DNA from: Clostridiales bacterium
Lineage (GTDB): Bacteria; Bacillota; Clostridia; Oscillospirales; QAMX01
Direction: 5' to 3'
NCBI GenBank assembly: GCA_012841675.1
Contig: DUUG01000263.1
Coordinates: forward strand, 1-10,238
Length of the DNA: 10,238 nucleotides
Position numbers and translations under genes: made by a program. The notes under the pieces were generated by a model. That model searched no databases, had not been told where the DNA came from, and worked only from the letters and a program-made list of their open reading frames with translations. Within the stretch, counting starts at the first letter, position 1. The number at the start of each line of letters is the position of its first letter. Below, in pieces: positions 1 through 7,595 of this stretch.

Positions 1-501
1 GGCAAAACCACGGCGGGGAAAGCTTTGGCAAGCATTCTCGGCGGAACCAACGGAGCCGGGCTAATTCATATGGACGAATTTTTCCTGCCCCCGTCCCTGC
101 GCACGGCAGAGCGGCTGCAAACCCCCGGCGGCAATGTGCACCATGAGCGGTTTTTAGAGGAGGTTATCCCCCATCTTAACAAAAGAGAAGGGTTTTCCTA
201 CCGGCCGTTTTCCTGCCAAACCATGGCCCTTGGCCCGGAAAAGGTCGTTTCGCCCGGCTTATGGCGCATTGTCGAGGGAGCCTATAGTTGTCACCCCGTT
301 TTGGGAGACTATATGGACTTTCGCGTGTTCTTCGAAGTAAGCCGTTCTACGCAAAAAGCGCGCCTTTTACAGCGCGAGGGCGAAAGTGGCCTTGCTGCCT
401 TTTTAGAGCGGTGGCTTCCCATGGAGGAGGCATATTTCTCTGCCTTCCAAACGCCACAAAAGGCCCATTTACGTATCGTATCTGATGCAAATGAAGTTTA
501 A
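1..501 (+). CDS. Uridine kinase-like P-loop NTPase, 5' end missing
   Basis: This frame is open from the first base of the window to a TAA at 499-501, giving 166 visible residues; the true start lies upstream. The first residues read GKTTAGKAL, which is the end of a Walker A phosphate-binding loop, so only a short N-terminal piece is missing. Further landmarks are MDEFFLP (residues about 28-34, the acceptor-side MDDFF motif of this kinase group), a PGGNVHHERF stretch, IVEGAYS (about 86-92, Walker B-like) and an Arg-rich LLQREGE lid segment near residue 124. These match the uridine kinase/phosphoribulokinase-like fold of small cytoplasmic nucleoside kinases that transfer phosphate from ATP or GTP. 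The exact substrate cannot be read from the sequence; many clostridial relatives are annotated only as uridine kinase-like. A strong terminator follows directly, so this is the last gene of its transcript. Confidence 0.75.
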   Translation, partial: GKTTAGKALASILGGTNGAGLIHMDEFFLPPSLRTAERLQTPGGNVHHERFLEEVIPHLNKREGFSYRPFSCQTMALGPEKVVSPGLWRIVEGAYSCHPVLGDYMDFRVFFEVSRSTQKARLLQREGESGLAAFLERWLPMEEAYFSAFQTPQKAHLRIVSDANEV

Positions 502-520
502 TGGATCAAAACGAAGCAAA

Positions 521-554
521 AAAAACCTGCCGGAAAAGTGTCCGGCAGGTTTTT
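521..554 (+). terminator. Intrinsic terminator of the kinase-like gene
   Basis: The arms CCTGCCGG (526-533) and CCGGCAGG (542-549) pair perfectly around an 8-nt loop. The stem is extended by A521-A525 pairing with T550-T554, which also form the T tract. It begins 19 bp after the stop codon. Because A and T tracts flank the stem it could also act on the minus strand, but no minus-strand gene ends here. Confidence 0.9.
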
Positions 555-610
555 ATTTCCATATACGACATATTTCAACGAAATGTTAGAAAAGTTCTTA
601 TTTTAAAAAG

Positions 611-627
611 AATACTTCACAAGTATT
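611..627. promoter_or_regulatory. Perfect 7-3-7 palindrome overlapping the -35 of the EAL gene
   Basis: AATACTT (611-617), spacer CAC, AAGTATT (621-627) is an exact inverted repeat. Its last two bases overlap the proposed -35 hexamer at 626-631, a common place for a repressor operator. It is too AT-rich and lacks a T tract needed for a terminator. The protein that might bind it is unknown. Confidence 0.4.
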
Positions 628-654
628 GCATATTTATTGTTACAATGATATACT
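626..654 (+). promoter_or_regulatory. Sigma-A promoter for the EAL gene
   Basis: TTGCAT (626-631) and TATACT (649-654) are separated by 17 bp, with TG at 646-647 one base before the -10, giving an extended -10 element. A transcript would start near 661 and carry an untranslated leader of about 88 nt before the ATG at 749. The region is strongly AT-rich compared with the flanking genes, as expected for a promoter. Confidence 0.6.
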
Positions 655-669
655 TTTTACGAAACAAAC

Positions 670-685
670 ATGACACAATTGTCAT
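670..685. promoter_or_regulatory. Palindrome in the EAL leader
   Basis: ATGACA (670-675), spacer CAAT, TGTCAT (680-685) is an exact 6-4-6 inverted repeat lying about 10-25 bp after the predicted transcription start. It could be a roadblock operator or a small RNA hairpin. There is no direct evidence for either, and short palindromes are common in AT-rich DNA. Confidence 0.3.
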
Positions 686-748
686 AATTCCCCATTTTTT
701 GGTAGTTACTTTCCTTTTAATAAACTCTAGAGCGAAGGAGGACAGTTT

Positions 749-2404
749 ATGCCGAAAATATTCCAATCCCGCCGTATAAACCAGACGTACTGGCATTGGT
801 TTCTACTCATAGCTATGACGGCTTTATTGGCAAAATTGGTATATCTAACCGGCGGAACTGCCAGGGCGTTTCCCCATTTGCTCTATATTCCGATTTTCCT
901 AGGGGCCTATTATTTTCGTTTGACCGGGGCGCTGATGATTGCCGTTCTAAGCGGAATTCTCGTTGGCCCGTGGATGCCCGTTTCCGTAGCGACAGGTGAG
1001 ATGCAGGCGACGTTTACCTGGCTTTGGAGAATGGTTATGTATGTCACCCTCGGTTCGGTCAACAGTGTTTTGCTGCTTAATGTTCAGAGGATGCGAGCCG
1101 CCGAGATTAAAAGCTCGTATAGGGATATGTTTACGGGATATCCCAACCAGGACCGTCTGGCCCAGGATTTGAAACACCTGGCACAGGAGGGAAGGGAGTT
1201 TTGCCTGCTCGGGTTTCGCATCAAAAATATACATGAAATCAACCGATATACCGGATATGATATTGGCATTGCTTCCATCAAGGAAGCGGCAAGCCTTTTG
1301 GAAGAAGCAACGGGCGGCACGGTGTATTCCTTATTTCTAAACGATTTTGTAGCCGTTTTAAAAACCGGACCGGAAGAGGCGTATGCTGCCTGCATGAAAT
1401 ATTTAGAACGGTTGAAGGCGCCTCTTTTAATCGATCGATACAAGCTTGAGATTTTTGTCCAATCGGCCATTGTTCATTATCCGTATGACACAAAAGATCC
1501 CAGTCAGCTGATTAAAGTGCTATGTATTGCACTAGGACAGCAAAGCGAGACAAGGCAAGGGCCGGTTCTGTTCCACGCCGAGCTGGAGCGGAATGACCGG
1601 GACAACTACGAGCTGATGGTAGCCCTGTACAACGCCATAAGCAGTAATGAGCTGTTTCTTGTGTACCAACCAAAACAGGATCTGCGTACCGGACAAATGG
1701 TGGGCGTTGAGGCCTTAACCCGGTGGAGACACCCCACCCGGGGCATGATTGCCCCCGATATTTTCATTAAGCTGGCAGAGGAGATCGGTCTGATCCACGA
1801 TATAACCCGCTGGGTGGTGCAAACAGCCCTTAAGCAAAATAAACTTTGGCAAGAGCAGGGAATGCATGTCACCATCGGCATCAACATTTCCTACAAGGAT
1901 TTAAGCGATAAGGAAACACTTCAGTTTTTAAAGGAAAACCTTGGCGGCAAAAAAGGAGAAGAGGCCCGGATTGAGATTGAGCTTACAGAGCGAAGCCTAA
2001 TAGACAACGCCTTTGAAATTTCCGCCGCGTTGGACGAGCTGAAAAGAAGCGGTGTGAGCATTCATCTAGACGATTTTGGAACGGGCTATAACTCCCTCTC
2101 CAATTTGGTAAATCTTCCTATCGACTGTCTGAAAATTGATAAAATGTTTATGCCTGGGATCGGGGAGCATGTAAGCGACGCAATCATCCATGCTCTCATC
2201 CGGTTTTGCCATAAAACCCAGAAGCGGATTATTGCCGAGGGCGTGGAAACAAAAGAGCAATGGGAAGCGCTGAAGGCCATGGGCGTGGATTATGTCCAGG
2301 GCTATTATTACAGCAAGCCCTTGCCGCCCTGTGATATAAAGGCGTTTTATGATGCCCAGCGGCTTTGCATCGAAAAGCCCGAAGACGAACTCGCTCTCGT
2401 ATAA
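749..2404 (+). CDS. Membrane-bound c-di-GMP phosphodiesterase (degenerate GGDEF + EAL)
   Basis: A 551-residue protein starting at an ATG preceded by an AGGAGG Shine-Dalgarno (736-741). Residues about 15-112 form four hydrophobic membrane segments. Residues about 125-275 resemble a GGDEF domain, but the signature loop reads LFLNDF (195-200) instead of GGDEF, so cyclase activity is not expected. Residues about 290-540 are an EAL domain with all the usual catalytic and metal-binding positions visible: E321 (EAL), N379 (NIS), the ELTE motif (411-414), D441-D442 (DDFGTGY), K462 (KIDK), E497 (EGVET) and Q517 (QGYYYSKP). By family knowledge it should hydrolyse c-di-GMP to pGpG at the inner membrane, with the degenerate GGDEF domain acting as a regulatory, possibly GTP-sensing, module. 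It is monocistronic, between its own promoter and terminator. What the membrane part senses is unknown. Confidence 0.93.
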   Translation: MPKIFQSRRINQTYWHWFLLIAMTALLAKLVYLTGGTARAFPHLLYIPIFLGAYYFRLTGALMIAVLSGILVGPWMPVSVATGEMQATFTWLWRMVMYVTLGSVNSVLLLNVQRMRAAEIKSSYRDMFTGYPNQDRLAQDLKHLAQEGREFCLLGFRIKNIHEINRYTGYDIGIASIKEAASLLEEATGGTVYSLFLNDFVAVLKTGPEEAYAACMKYLERLKAPLLIDRYKLEIFVQSAIVHYPYDTKDPSQLIKVLCIALGQQSETRQGPVLFHAELERNDRDNYELMVALYNAISSNELFLVYQPKQDLRTGQMVGVEALTRWRHPTRGMIAPDIFIKLAEEIGLIHDITRWVVQTALKQNKLWQEQGMHVTIGINISYKDLSDKETLQFLKENLGGKKGEEARIEIELTERSLIDNAFEISAALDELKRSGVSIHLDDFGTGYNSLSNLVNLPIDCLKIDKMFMPGIGEHVSDAIIHALIRFCHKTQKRIIAEGVETKEQWEALKAMGVDYVQGYYYSKPLPPCDIKAFYDAQRLCIEKPEDELALV

Positions 2405-2424
2405 AAGCTAACTTCACATCCCCT

Positions 2425-2444
2425 GGCGGGAAGAAATTTCCGCC
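2425..2444. other. Hairpin with GAAA loop before the EAL terminator
   Basis: GGCGGGAA (2425-2432) pairs with TTTCCGCC (2437-2444), including one G-T wobble, around a GAAA loop of the stable GNRA type. No T tract follows on either strand, so it is probably not a terminator by itself; it may stabilise the 3' end of the EAL transcript. Confidence 0.35.
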
Positions 2445-2459
2445 TTCCCATTTTAGAAG

Positions 2460-2491
2460 CCCTGCTGCGGGTCAGCAGGGTGATTTTTTTT
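2460..2491 (+). terminator. Intrinsic terminator of the EAL gene
   Basis: CCCTGCTG (2460-2467) and CAGCAGGG (2473-2480) form a perfect 8-bp stem with a CGGGT loop, followed by TGA and a run of eight T residues (2484-2491). The T run reaches into the stop codon of the convergent amidohydrolase gene (2490-2492). On the minus strand the same stem is not followed by a T run, so it is best read as a plus-strand terminator. Confidence 0.88.
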
Positions 2492-3659
2492 AGGAATCTC
2501 TTTCCTTATTATAAACGATCTTACCGTCAATAATAGTATACAGGCAATTTGTGAAAACCTCCATGGGGTTTCCGTCATAAATGGCCAAATCCGCATCTTT
2601 TCCTTCCTCTATGCTTCCCACTCGAGAAGCAACACGGCAGATTTCAGCGGGGTTGATGGTAATAGCTCTAAGCCCTTCCTCCACGCCCAGCCCTTCTTTG
2701 GCGGCAATGCCGGCGCAAAGAGGCAGGGATTGAATGAGTGTTACCGGATGGTCGGTGGTAATGGCCACCTTGACGCCGGCTTTGTGTAGAACGCCTGCCG
2801 TTTTGAAGTGTAGATACTGGGTTTCCGTCTTGTTTCTGGAGGCCAAGCTGGGGCCGACAATGGCCGGAAAGCCGGATTCTTTAATTTCCTCGGCGATTAA
2901 GTGGCCGTCGGTGCAGTGATCTAAGGTCAGGCTTACGTCAAAAAGCTTTGCGATCCGGATAGCCGTTAAAATGTCATCTGCCCGGTGGACATGGGCCTTT
3001 AAGGGAATTTCCTTGCGAAGCACCGGCAGCCAGCATTCCTTCTGAAAATTTTCTTCAAAGCTTTCTCCGTTTTCTTCTGCCATTTGCTTAGCCTTAGCGT
3101 ACTGGCGCGCATAAAACAGCTCTTCCCGCAGCAAAGCGCCAATGGACATGCGGGAGGAGGGCATTTGATTGTTGTCGCCGTAATTGGTTTTTGGGTTTTC
3201 GCCGAATGCGATTTTCATGGCCGCCGGCTCTAATACCACCATGCGGTCTATGCATCGTCCGCTGGTTTTCATAAACAAAAACTGGCCGCCCACCACGTTG
3301 GAGCTGCCGGGACCCACCATAACAGAGGTAACTCCGGCTCGAACGGCGTTTTCAAAGGCGGAGTCCATGGGGTTAATGGCGTCCAGGGCTTTGAGATACG
3401 GCGTAATAGGCTCTGTTATTTCGTTAGAGCTGTCGCCAATTTGCCCCTTTTTTTCCTCGAAAATGCCGATGTGGCTGTGGGCGTCGATTAAGCCGGGCAG
3501 CACCCAAGCGCCCTGCACGTCCAAAACAATGCCATCTGCGTTTTCGCTTTCGCTTACATTTTCCGCCACTTTTTTTATAATAGAGTTTTCCGTTAAAATG
3601 CATCCTTTATCATAATTTTTCCCGGCCATGGTCAATATTTTCGCGTTTTTTATAAGCAA
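2490..3659 (-). CDS. Metal-dependent amidohydrolase (imidazolonepropionase-like)
   Basis: A 389-residue cytoplasmic protein; no signal peptide is visible. It has the amidohydrolase layout: a short N-terminal beta part ending in GLIDAHSHIG with metal ligands H61 and H63, then HVHRADD (H223, H225), DHCTDGH (H248) and TTDHP (D303), and a C-terminal GSIEEGKDADLAIYDGNP that closes the beta sandwich. K149 in MKIAFGENPK is a further candidate for the metal site. The family hydrolyses C-N bonds in cyclic amides, deaminates bases, or cleaves dipeptides; the substrate is not evident here. The start is a TTG at 3657-3659, chosen because AGGAGG (minus strand, about 3667-3672) lies 7 nt upstream; the next in-frame ATG is 10 codons in and lacks a ribosome binding site. 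It is divergent from the Asn/Gln-rich gene and convergent with the EAL gene. No clear promoter was found. Confidence 0.88.
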   Translation of the reverse strand: MLIKNAKILTMAGKNYDKGCILTENSIIKKVAENVSESENADGIVLDVQGAWVLPGLIDAHSHIGIFEEKKGQIGDSSNEITEPITPYLKALDAINPMDSAFENAVRAGVTSVMVGPGSSNVVGGQFLFMKTSGRCIDRMVVLEPAAMKIAFGENPKTNYGDNNQMPSSRMSIGALLREELFYARQYAKAKQMAEENGESFEENFQKECWLPVLRKEIPLKAHVHRADDILTAIRIAKLFDVSLTLDHCTDGHLIAEEIKESGFPAIVGPSLASRNKTETQYLHFKTAGVLHKAGVKVAITTDHPVTLIQSLPLCAGIAAKEGLGVEEGLRAITINPAEICRVASRVGSIEEGKDADLAIYDGNPMEVFTNCLYTIIDGKIVYNKERDS

Positions 3660-3746
3660 AATTGTCTCCTCCTAAATGTAAGTATTTGTTATGCATAGAG
3701 TACCCCTTTTGAGAAATAATAAATACAGCCCGAGAGGAGGTATATT

Positions 3747-3959
3747 ATGCCTGATAATAATCAGAACAATCGTGGCTTAGAAAATCGCATCAATCAAAAT
3801 CAGAACCAGAACAACCAAAACAACCAAAACAACCAGAACAACCAGAACAATCAGAATCGCAATCGCAACAATCAGAACCGCAATAACAATCGCAACAACC
3901 AAAATCAGAACAATCAGAACAATCAGAATCGTAACAATCAAAACAACCGCAATAAGTAA
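3747..3959 (+). CDS. Asn/Gln/Arg-rich low-complexity small protein, unknown function
   Basis: A 70-residue protein starting at ATG with GAGAGGAGG upstream (3732-3740), so translation is well supported. After a short leader (MPDNNQNNRGLENRI) the rest is almost only Asn, Gln and Arg: by count 39 N, 15 Q and 8 R of 70. Residues 22-36 are five exact NNQ units, and later units are varied with Arg. There are no hydrophobic residues after I15, so it cannot form a normal globular core and should be disordered, basic and polar. No signal peptide or membrane segment is present. The gene stands alone between a divergent amidohydrolase and its own strong terminator. Spore-forming Firmicutes carry various small Asn/Gln-rich proteins in spores, but I see no match to the known acid-soluble spore protein signatures. 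It could be a spore or storage protein, a nucleic-acid-binding protein or an aggregation-prone protein; the function is unassigned. Confidence 0.75.
   Translation: MPDNNQNNRGLENRINQNQNQNNQNNQNNQNNQNNQNRNRNNQNRNNNRNNQNQNNQNNQNRNNQNNRNK
3810..3854 (+). repeat. Five tandem 9-bp units coding NNQ
   Basis: Units of the form AACAACCAR or AACAATCAG run five times in register with codons 22-36. The first units differ only at third positions, which fits recent expansion by replication slippage; the surrounding NQ/NR units are more diverged. The array length is likely to vary among strains. Confidence 0.75.
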
Positions 3960-3962
3960 CAG

Positions 3963-4001
3963 CAATTACCTCTGCCTTTTTGGGGCGGAGGTAATTGTTT
4001 T
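3963..4001 (+). terminator. Intrinsic terminator of the Asn/Gln-rich gene
   Basis: CAATTACCTC (3963-3972) pairs exactly with GAGGTAATTG (3988-3997), and the stem continues inward through a T-G wobble and three G-C pairs to about 14 bp with a T-rich loop. TTTT follows at 3998-4001. It starts 3 bp after the stop codon and separates this gene from the PFOR gene. Confidence 0.9.
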
Positions 4002-4023
4002 ATCATCCTTCGAACTGTTAAAG

Positions 4024-4029
4024 TATAAT
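4024..4029 (+). promoter_or_regulatory. Consensus -10 box for the PFOR gene
   Basis: TATAAT lies 44 bp before the proposed ATG at 4073. No good -35 is present: the hexamer at the 17-bp distance, TATCAT (4001-4006), is a poor match. If real, the promoter may need an activator. The terminator just upstream means PFOR needs its own promoter in this gap (4002-4072), which supports the assignment. Confidence 0.45.
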
Positions 4030-4064
4030 ATTTTCTCTATCTTGCCAAAATAATCAAAAAACAT

Positions 4065-4070
4065 AAGGAG
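4065..4070 (+). promoter_or_regulatory. Shine-Dalgarno that questions the PFOR start
   Basis: AAGGAG ends only 2 nt before the ATG at 4073 but 8 nt before an in-frame TTG at 4079. The usual spacing is about 5-9 nt, so initiation at TTG (protein beginning MKVTVDGNHAAAY) is plausible. Either start keeps every conserved residue. Confidence 0.5.
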
Positions 4071-4072
4071 AA

Positions 4073-7000
4073 ATGAATTTGAAAGTAACAGTCGACGGTA
4101 ACCACGCTGCGGCATACGCGGCGTATGCCTTTACGGAAGTGGCGGCCATCTACCCCATTACTCCGTCCACTCCTATGGCGGAGCTGACTGACGAATGGTC
4201 GGCCCAGGGGAAGACCAACTTGTTTGGCCAGCGGGTCAAGGTGGCAGAGCTTCAGTCGGAGGCGGGGGCGGCGGGTGCTATGCACGGCTCCCTAAGTGCT
4301 GGGGCGCTGACCACAACGTATACAGCGTCGCAGGGGCTTTTGCTCATGATTCCCAACCTTTATAAAATGGCAGGCGAGCTGTTGCCCGGTGTATTGCACG
4401 TTTCCGCCCGGGCCATCGCCACCCACGCTTTGTCCATTTTCGGAGATCATCAGGACGTTATGGCCTGCCGGCAAACGGGCGCCTCCATGCTTGCCTCCTC
4501 CAACCCTCAGGAGGCCATGGATCTGGGCTTTATTTCTCATCTGTCGGCCATATCCGCCAGCCTGCCCTTTATCCATTTTTTTGACGGCTTCAGAACCTCC
4601 CACGAATACAGAAATATCTTCCAGCCGTCATATGCATCTCTTATGCCGCTAGTAGATTGGGAAGCGTTGCAGGATTTTAGGCTGCGGTCTTTAAACCCCT
4701 CTGCTCCCATTGCAAAAGGCACGGCGCAAAACCCCGACATCTATTTCCAAGGCAGAGAGGTGCAGAACCCGTATTTTAGCAGGGTGCCCGATATTGTAGA
4801 TGGCTATATGCAAAGATACGGAGAGCTGACCGGCAGAACGTATCGCCCCTTTGACTACTATGGGGCCGAGGACGCGGAAAATATTATCATTGCCATGGGC
4901 TCCGTCTGCGATACCATTAAGGAAACCATCGATTATTTGGCCCATAAAAGCGAAAAGGTCGGCCTGATCCAAGTGCGCCTGTATCGACCCTTTTCGGAAA
5001 AACACTTTTTCGATGTGCTTCCGGAAAGTGTCAAGCGGATTGCCGTTTTGGATCGGACGAAAGAGCCGGGCGCGCCGGGGGAACCACTGTATTTAGACGT
5101 TTGCAAAGCCTTTTTGGGCAAAGAGGAAGCGCCCGTTATTGTGGGCGGGCGATACGGCCTTGGCTCCAAGGATACGACACCGCAGCAGATATTGGCTGTT
5201 TTCAACAACCTCCGAGCCAAAACCCCGAAAAACAGCTTTACCATCGGCATTACCGACGATGTAACCCATACTTCCCTGCCGGAGGACACTTCCTATGAAC
5301 CCATGGACGACGGAACCGTCAGCTGTCTGTTCTGGGGGCTTGGCTCAGATGGTACGGTGGGTGCCAACAAATCCGCCTGTAAAATCATCGGCGACCATAC
5401 GGATTTACATGTGCAGGCGTATTTTTCCTACGACAGCAAGAAATCCGGCGGCACGACCATGTCCCATCTGCGGTTTGGCAAGAATCCCATCCGCTCGCCC
5501 TATCTGGTGTACCGGGCCGACTATGTGGCCTGCCACAATAAGTCCTTTTTAAACCACTATGACCTGACCCGGAATTTAAAACCGGGGGGTATTTTCGTGT
5601 TAAACTGCGATTATACGCCCCTGACGGTGAAAGACCATCTGCCGGCTCGCCTTAAACGGTTTTTGGCGGAAAACAATATCCAATTTTATATTATCGACGC
5701 GGAAAAAATTGCCTCGGAAATCGGCCTTGGCAACCGCATCAACATGATCATGCAATCGGCCTTCTTCCAATTGGTGGGCGTTATCCCGTCGGACGAGGCC
5801 ATTCGCCTTCTGAAGGAATCCATTCGTAAAACCTACGGCCGCAAAGGAAAAGAAATCGAGCAGATGAATTTTGAGGCCGTAGACCGGGCGGTTGATTCCT
5901 TAGTGCCCGTTATTGTGCCGCCGGAATGGGCCAAGGCAAAGGATGAGGAGCCGGAAGCGGAGGGAGTGCCCGAGTTTGTCAGCCGGATGCAGCGGGTTAT
6001 GGCGCGCAACGAAGGCGATACGCTTCCGGTCAGCGCCTTTGTAGGCATGGAGGATGGGGCCTTTCCTTTAGGCACAACGGCTTACGAAAAGCGCGGCATT
6101 GCGCCGAGCCTGCCCCAATGGCAGATTGAAAAGTGCATCCAATGCGGGCGCTGTTCCTATGTTTGTCCCCATGCGACCATTCGTCTGTTTTTGCTGGACG
6201 CGGAGGAGAAAGAGCGCGCCCCTGGCTCCTTTGAAACGAAGCAGGCCGTAGGCAAGGGGCTGGAGAGCTACCAGCTCCGGGTGCAAATCAGTCCCCTAGA
6301 CTGTACGGGCTGCGGCAACTGTGCCGACATTTGCCCGGCCAAGGGAAAAGCGCTTATTATGCTGCCTCCGGAGCCGGAAATCGAAGCCCAGGACGCCAAC
6401 TGGGAATTTGCCATGACCTTGACGGAAAAAGCGGATTTGGTGGACAGAAATACTTTAAAGGGCAGCCAGTTTGTCCGTCCCCTGCTGGAATTTAGCGGCG
6501 CCTGCCCCGGATGCGGAGAAACGCCGTATATTCGGCAGTTGACACAGCTTTTTGGCGAGCGCATGATGATTGCCAACGCCACCGGCTGCTCGTCTATCTG
6601 GGGAGCCAGCGCGCCGTCTATTGCCTACACCACCAACGCCAACGGCAGAGGGCCGGCCTGGGCCAATTCGCTGTTCGAGGACAACGCAGAGTATGGATAC
6701 GGTATGTATCTGGGCGTTCGGCAGCTAAGAGAACGGCTGGGCGAAATGATCCGTCAGGCCGTGGAATTGGATATTGACAGAGAGCTGAAAAACGCCTTTA
6801 CCGATTGGCTGGAAAACAAGAATGACGGGCCCAAATCCCAGCGGATTGCCGATCGGATTAAAGCGAAGCTAATCGAATCCGACTGGGAGAAAACGCCCCT
6901 GCTGCGCCAGATCCAGGAACTTTCGGCCTATTTGGAAAAGCGCTCTATCTGGATGATCGGCGGCGACGGCTGGGCCTATGATATCGGGTATGGCGGCGTG

Positions 7001-7585
7001 GACCACGTGCTTTCCACCGGCGACGACGTAAACCTGTTTGTCATGGATACGGAGGTCTACTCCAATACGGGCGGGCAGGCTTCCAAGTCGACGCCGGCGG
7101 GGGCTGTTGCCAAGTTTGCCTTTAACGGCAAGATTACAAGGAAAAAAGATCTGGGGCTTATGGCCATGACGTATGGCAATGTGTATGTGGCGTCTGTTGC
7201 CATGGGAGCCGACCTGAACCAGACCATCCGGGCCATGCGGGAGGCGGAAAGCTACCCCGGGCCGTCTCTCATTATTGCCTACGCCCCCTGTATCAGCCAC
7301 GGCATCAAAAGCGGCATGGCAACCAGCATCAGGGAGGAGAAAAAAGCCGTGGATTCCGGCTATTGGCACCTCTACCGCTATGACCCCCGGTTGGAAGAAG
7401 CGGGCAAAAACCCCTTCCAACTGGATTCCAAAGAGCCGTCTCTTCCTTATAAGGACTTTTTGGCCGGGGAGATCCGCTTCTCTCAGCTTAAAAACACCTT
7501 CCCCGAACAGGCGGAAAAACTGTTTGATCGGTCGGAGCAGCATGCCAAACGTCGGCTTAGCGTGTATAAAAAGCTGGCGGAGTAG
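4073..7585 (+). CDS. nifJ: Pyruvate:ferredoxin (flavodoxin) oxidoreductase
   Basis: A 1170-residue, single-chain PFOR of normal full length (family about 1170-1230). It converts pyruvate and CoA to acetyl-CoA and CO2, reducing ferredoxin or flavodoxin, in the cytoplasm of anaerobes. Domain I starts with VDGNHAAAYAAYAFTEVAAIYPITPS; T30, E63 and R113 match pyruvate- or TPP-contacting residues known from the Desulfovibrio africanus enzyme. GLGSDGTVGANKSA (about 422-436) marks the gamma domain. The ferredoxin-like insert has two [4Fe-4S] motifs: C688, C691, C694, C698 and C744, C747, C750, C754. The proximal cluster ligands are C811, C814, C839 and C1073. The TPP site shows GDGWAYDIGYGG (around D965) and YSNTGGQASKSTP (N998). 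All cofactor residues are present, so it should be active. It is flanked by an upstream terminator and IS debris, so it is monocistronic. The start is ATG 4073 or TTG 4079. Confidence 0.97.
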   Translation: MNLKVTVDGNHAAAYAAYAFTEVAAIYPITPSTPMAELTDEWSAQGKTNLFGQRVKVAELQSEAGAAGAMHGSLSAGALTTTYTASQGLLLMIPNLYKMAGELLPGVLHVSARAIATHALSIFGDHQDVMACRQTGASMLASSNPQEAMDLGFISHLSAISASLPFIHFFDGFRTSHEYRNIFQPSYASLMPLVDWEALQDFRLRSLNPSAPIAKGTAQNPDIYFQGREVQNPYFSRVPDIVDGYMQRYGELTGRTYRPFDYYGAEDAENIIIAMGSVCDTIKETIDYLAHKSEKVGLIQVRLYRPFSEKHFFDVLPESVKRIAVLDRTKEPGAPGEPLYLDVCKAFLGKEEAPVIVGGRYGLGSKDTTPQQILAVFNNLRAKTPKNSFTIGITDDVTHTSLPEDTSYEPMDDGTVSCLFWGLGSDGTVGANKSACKIIGDHTDLHVQAYFSYDSKKSGGTTMSHLRFGKNPIRSPYLVYRADYVACHNKSFLNHYDLTRNLKPGGIFVLNCDYTPLTVKDHLPARLKRFLAENNIQFYIIDAEKIASEIGLGNRINMIMQSAFFQLVGVIPSDEAIRLLKESIRKTYGRKGKEIEQMNFEAVDRAVDSLVPVIVPPEWAKAKDEEPEAEGVPEFVSRMQRVMARNEGDTLPVSAFVGMEDGAFPLGTTAYEKRGIAPSLPQWQIEKCIQCGRCSYVCPHATIRLFLLDAEEKERAPGSFETKQAVGKGLESYQLRVQISPLDCTGCGNCADICPAKGKALIMLPPEPEIEAQDANWEFAMTLTEKADLVDRNTLKGSQFVRPLLEFSGACPGCGETPYIRQLTQLFGERMMIANATGCSSIWGASAPSIAYTTNANGRGPAWANSLFEDNAEYGYGMYLGVRQLRERLGEMIRQAVELDIDRELKNAFTDWLENKNDGPKSQRIADRIKAKLIESDWEKTPLLRQIQELSAYLEKRSIWMIGGDGWAYDIGYGGVDHVLSTGDDVNLFVMDTEVYSNTGGQASKSTPAGAVAKFAFNGKITRKKDLGLMAMTYGNVYVASVAMGADLNQTIRAMREAESYPGPSLIIAYAPCISHGIKSGMATSIREEKKAVDSGYWHLYRYDPRLEEAGKNPFQLDSKEPSLPYKDFLAGEIRFSQLKNTFPEQAEKLFDRSEQHAKRRLSVYKKLAE

Positions 7586-7595
7586 CGGAGTTGGC

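Noticed and set aside
656..748. c-di-GMP riboswitch in the EAL leader
   Set aside because: The leader is only about 88 nt, AT-rich, and lacks the conserved GEMM-type core and tetraloop-receptor features; only a small palindrome is present.
501..779. Open frame of 92 codons after the kinase-like gene
   Set aside because: It crosses the strong terminator at 521-554 and the AT-rich promoter region, has no ribosome binding site, and overlaps the EAL gene start in another frame.
3777..3965. Minus-strand open frame of 62 residues that is almost all Val/Leu/Ile
   Set aside because: It is the antisense reading of the Asn/Gln repeat (AAC/CAR codons read back as GTT/YTG), with no ribosome binding site; its hydrophobicity is a by-product of the repeat.
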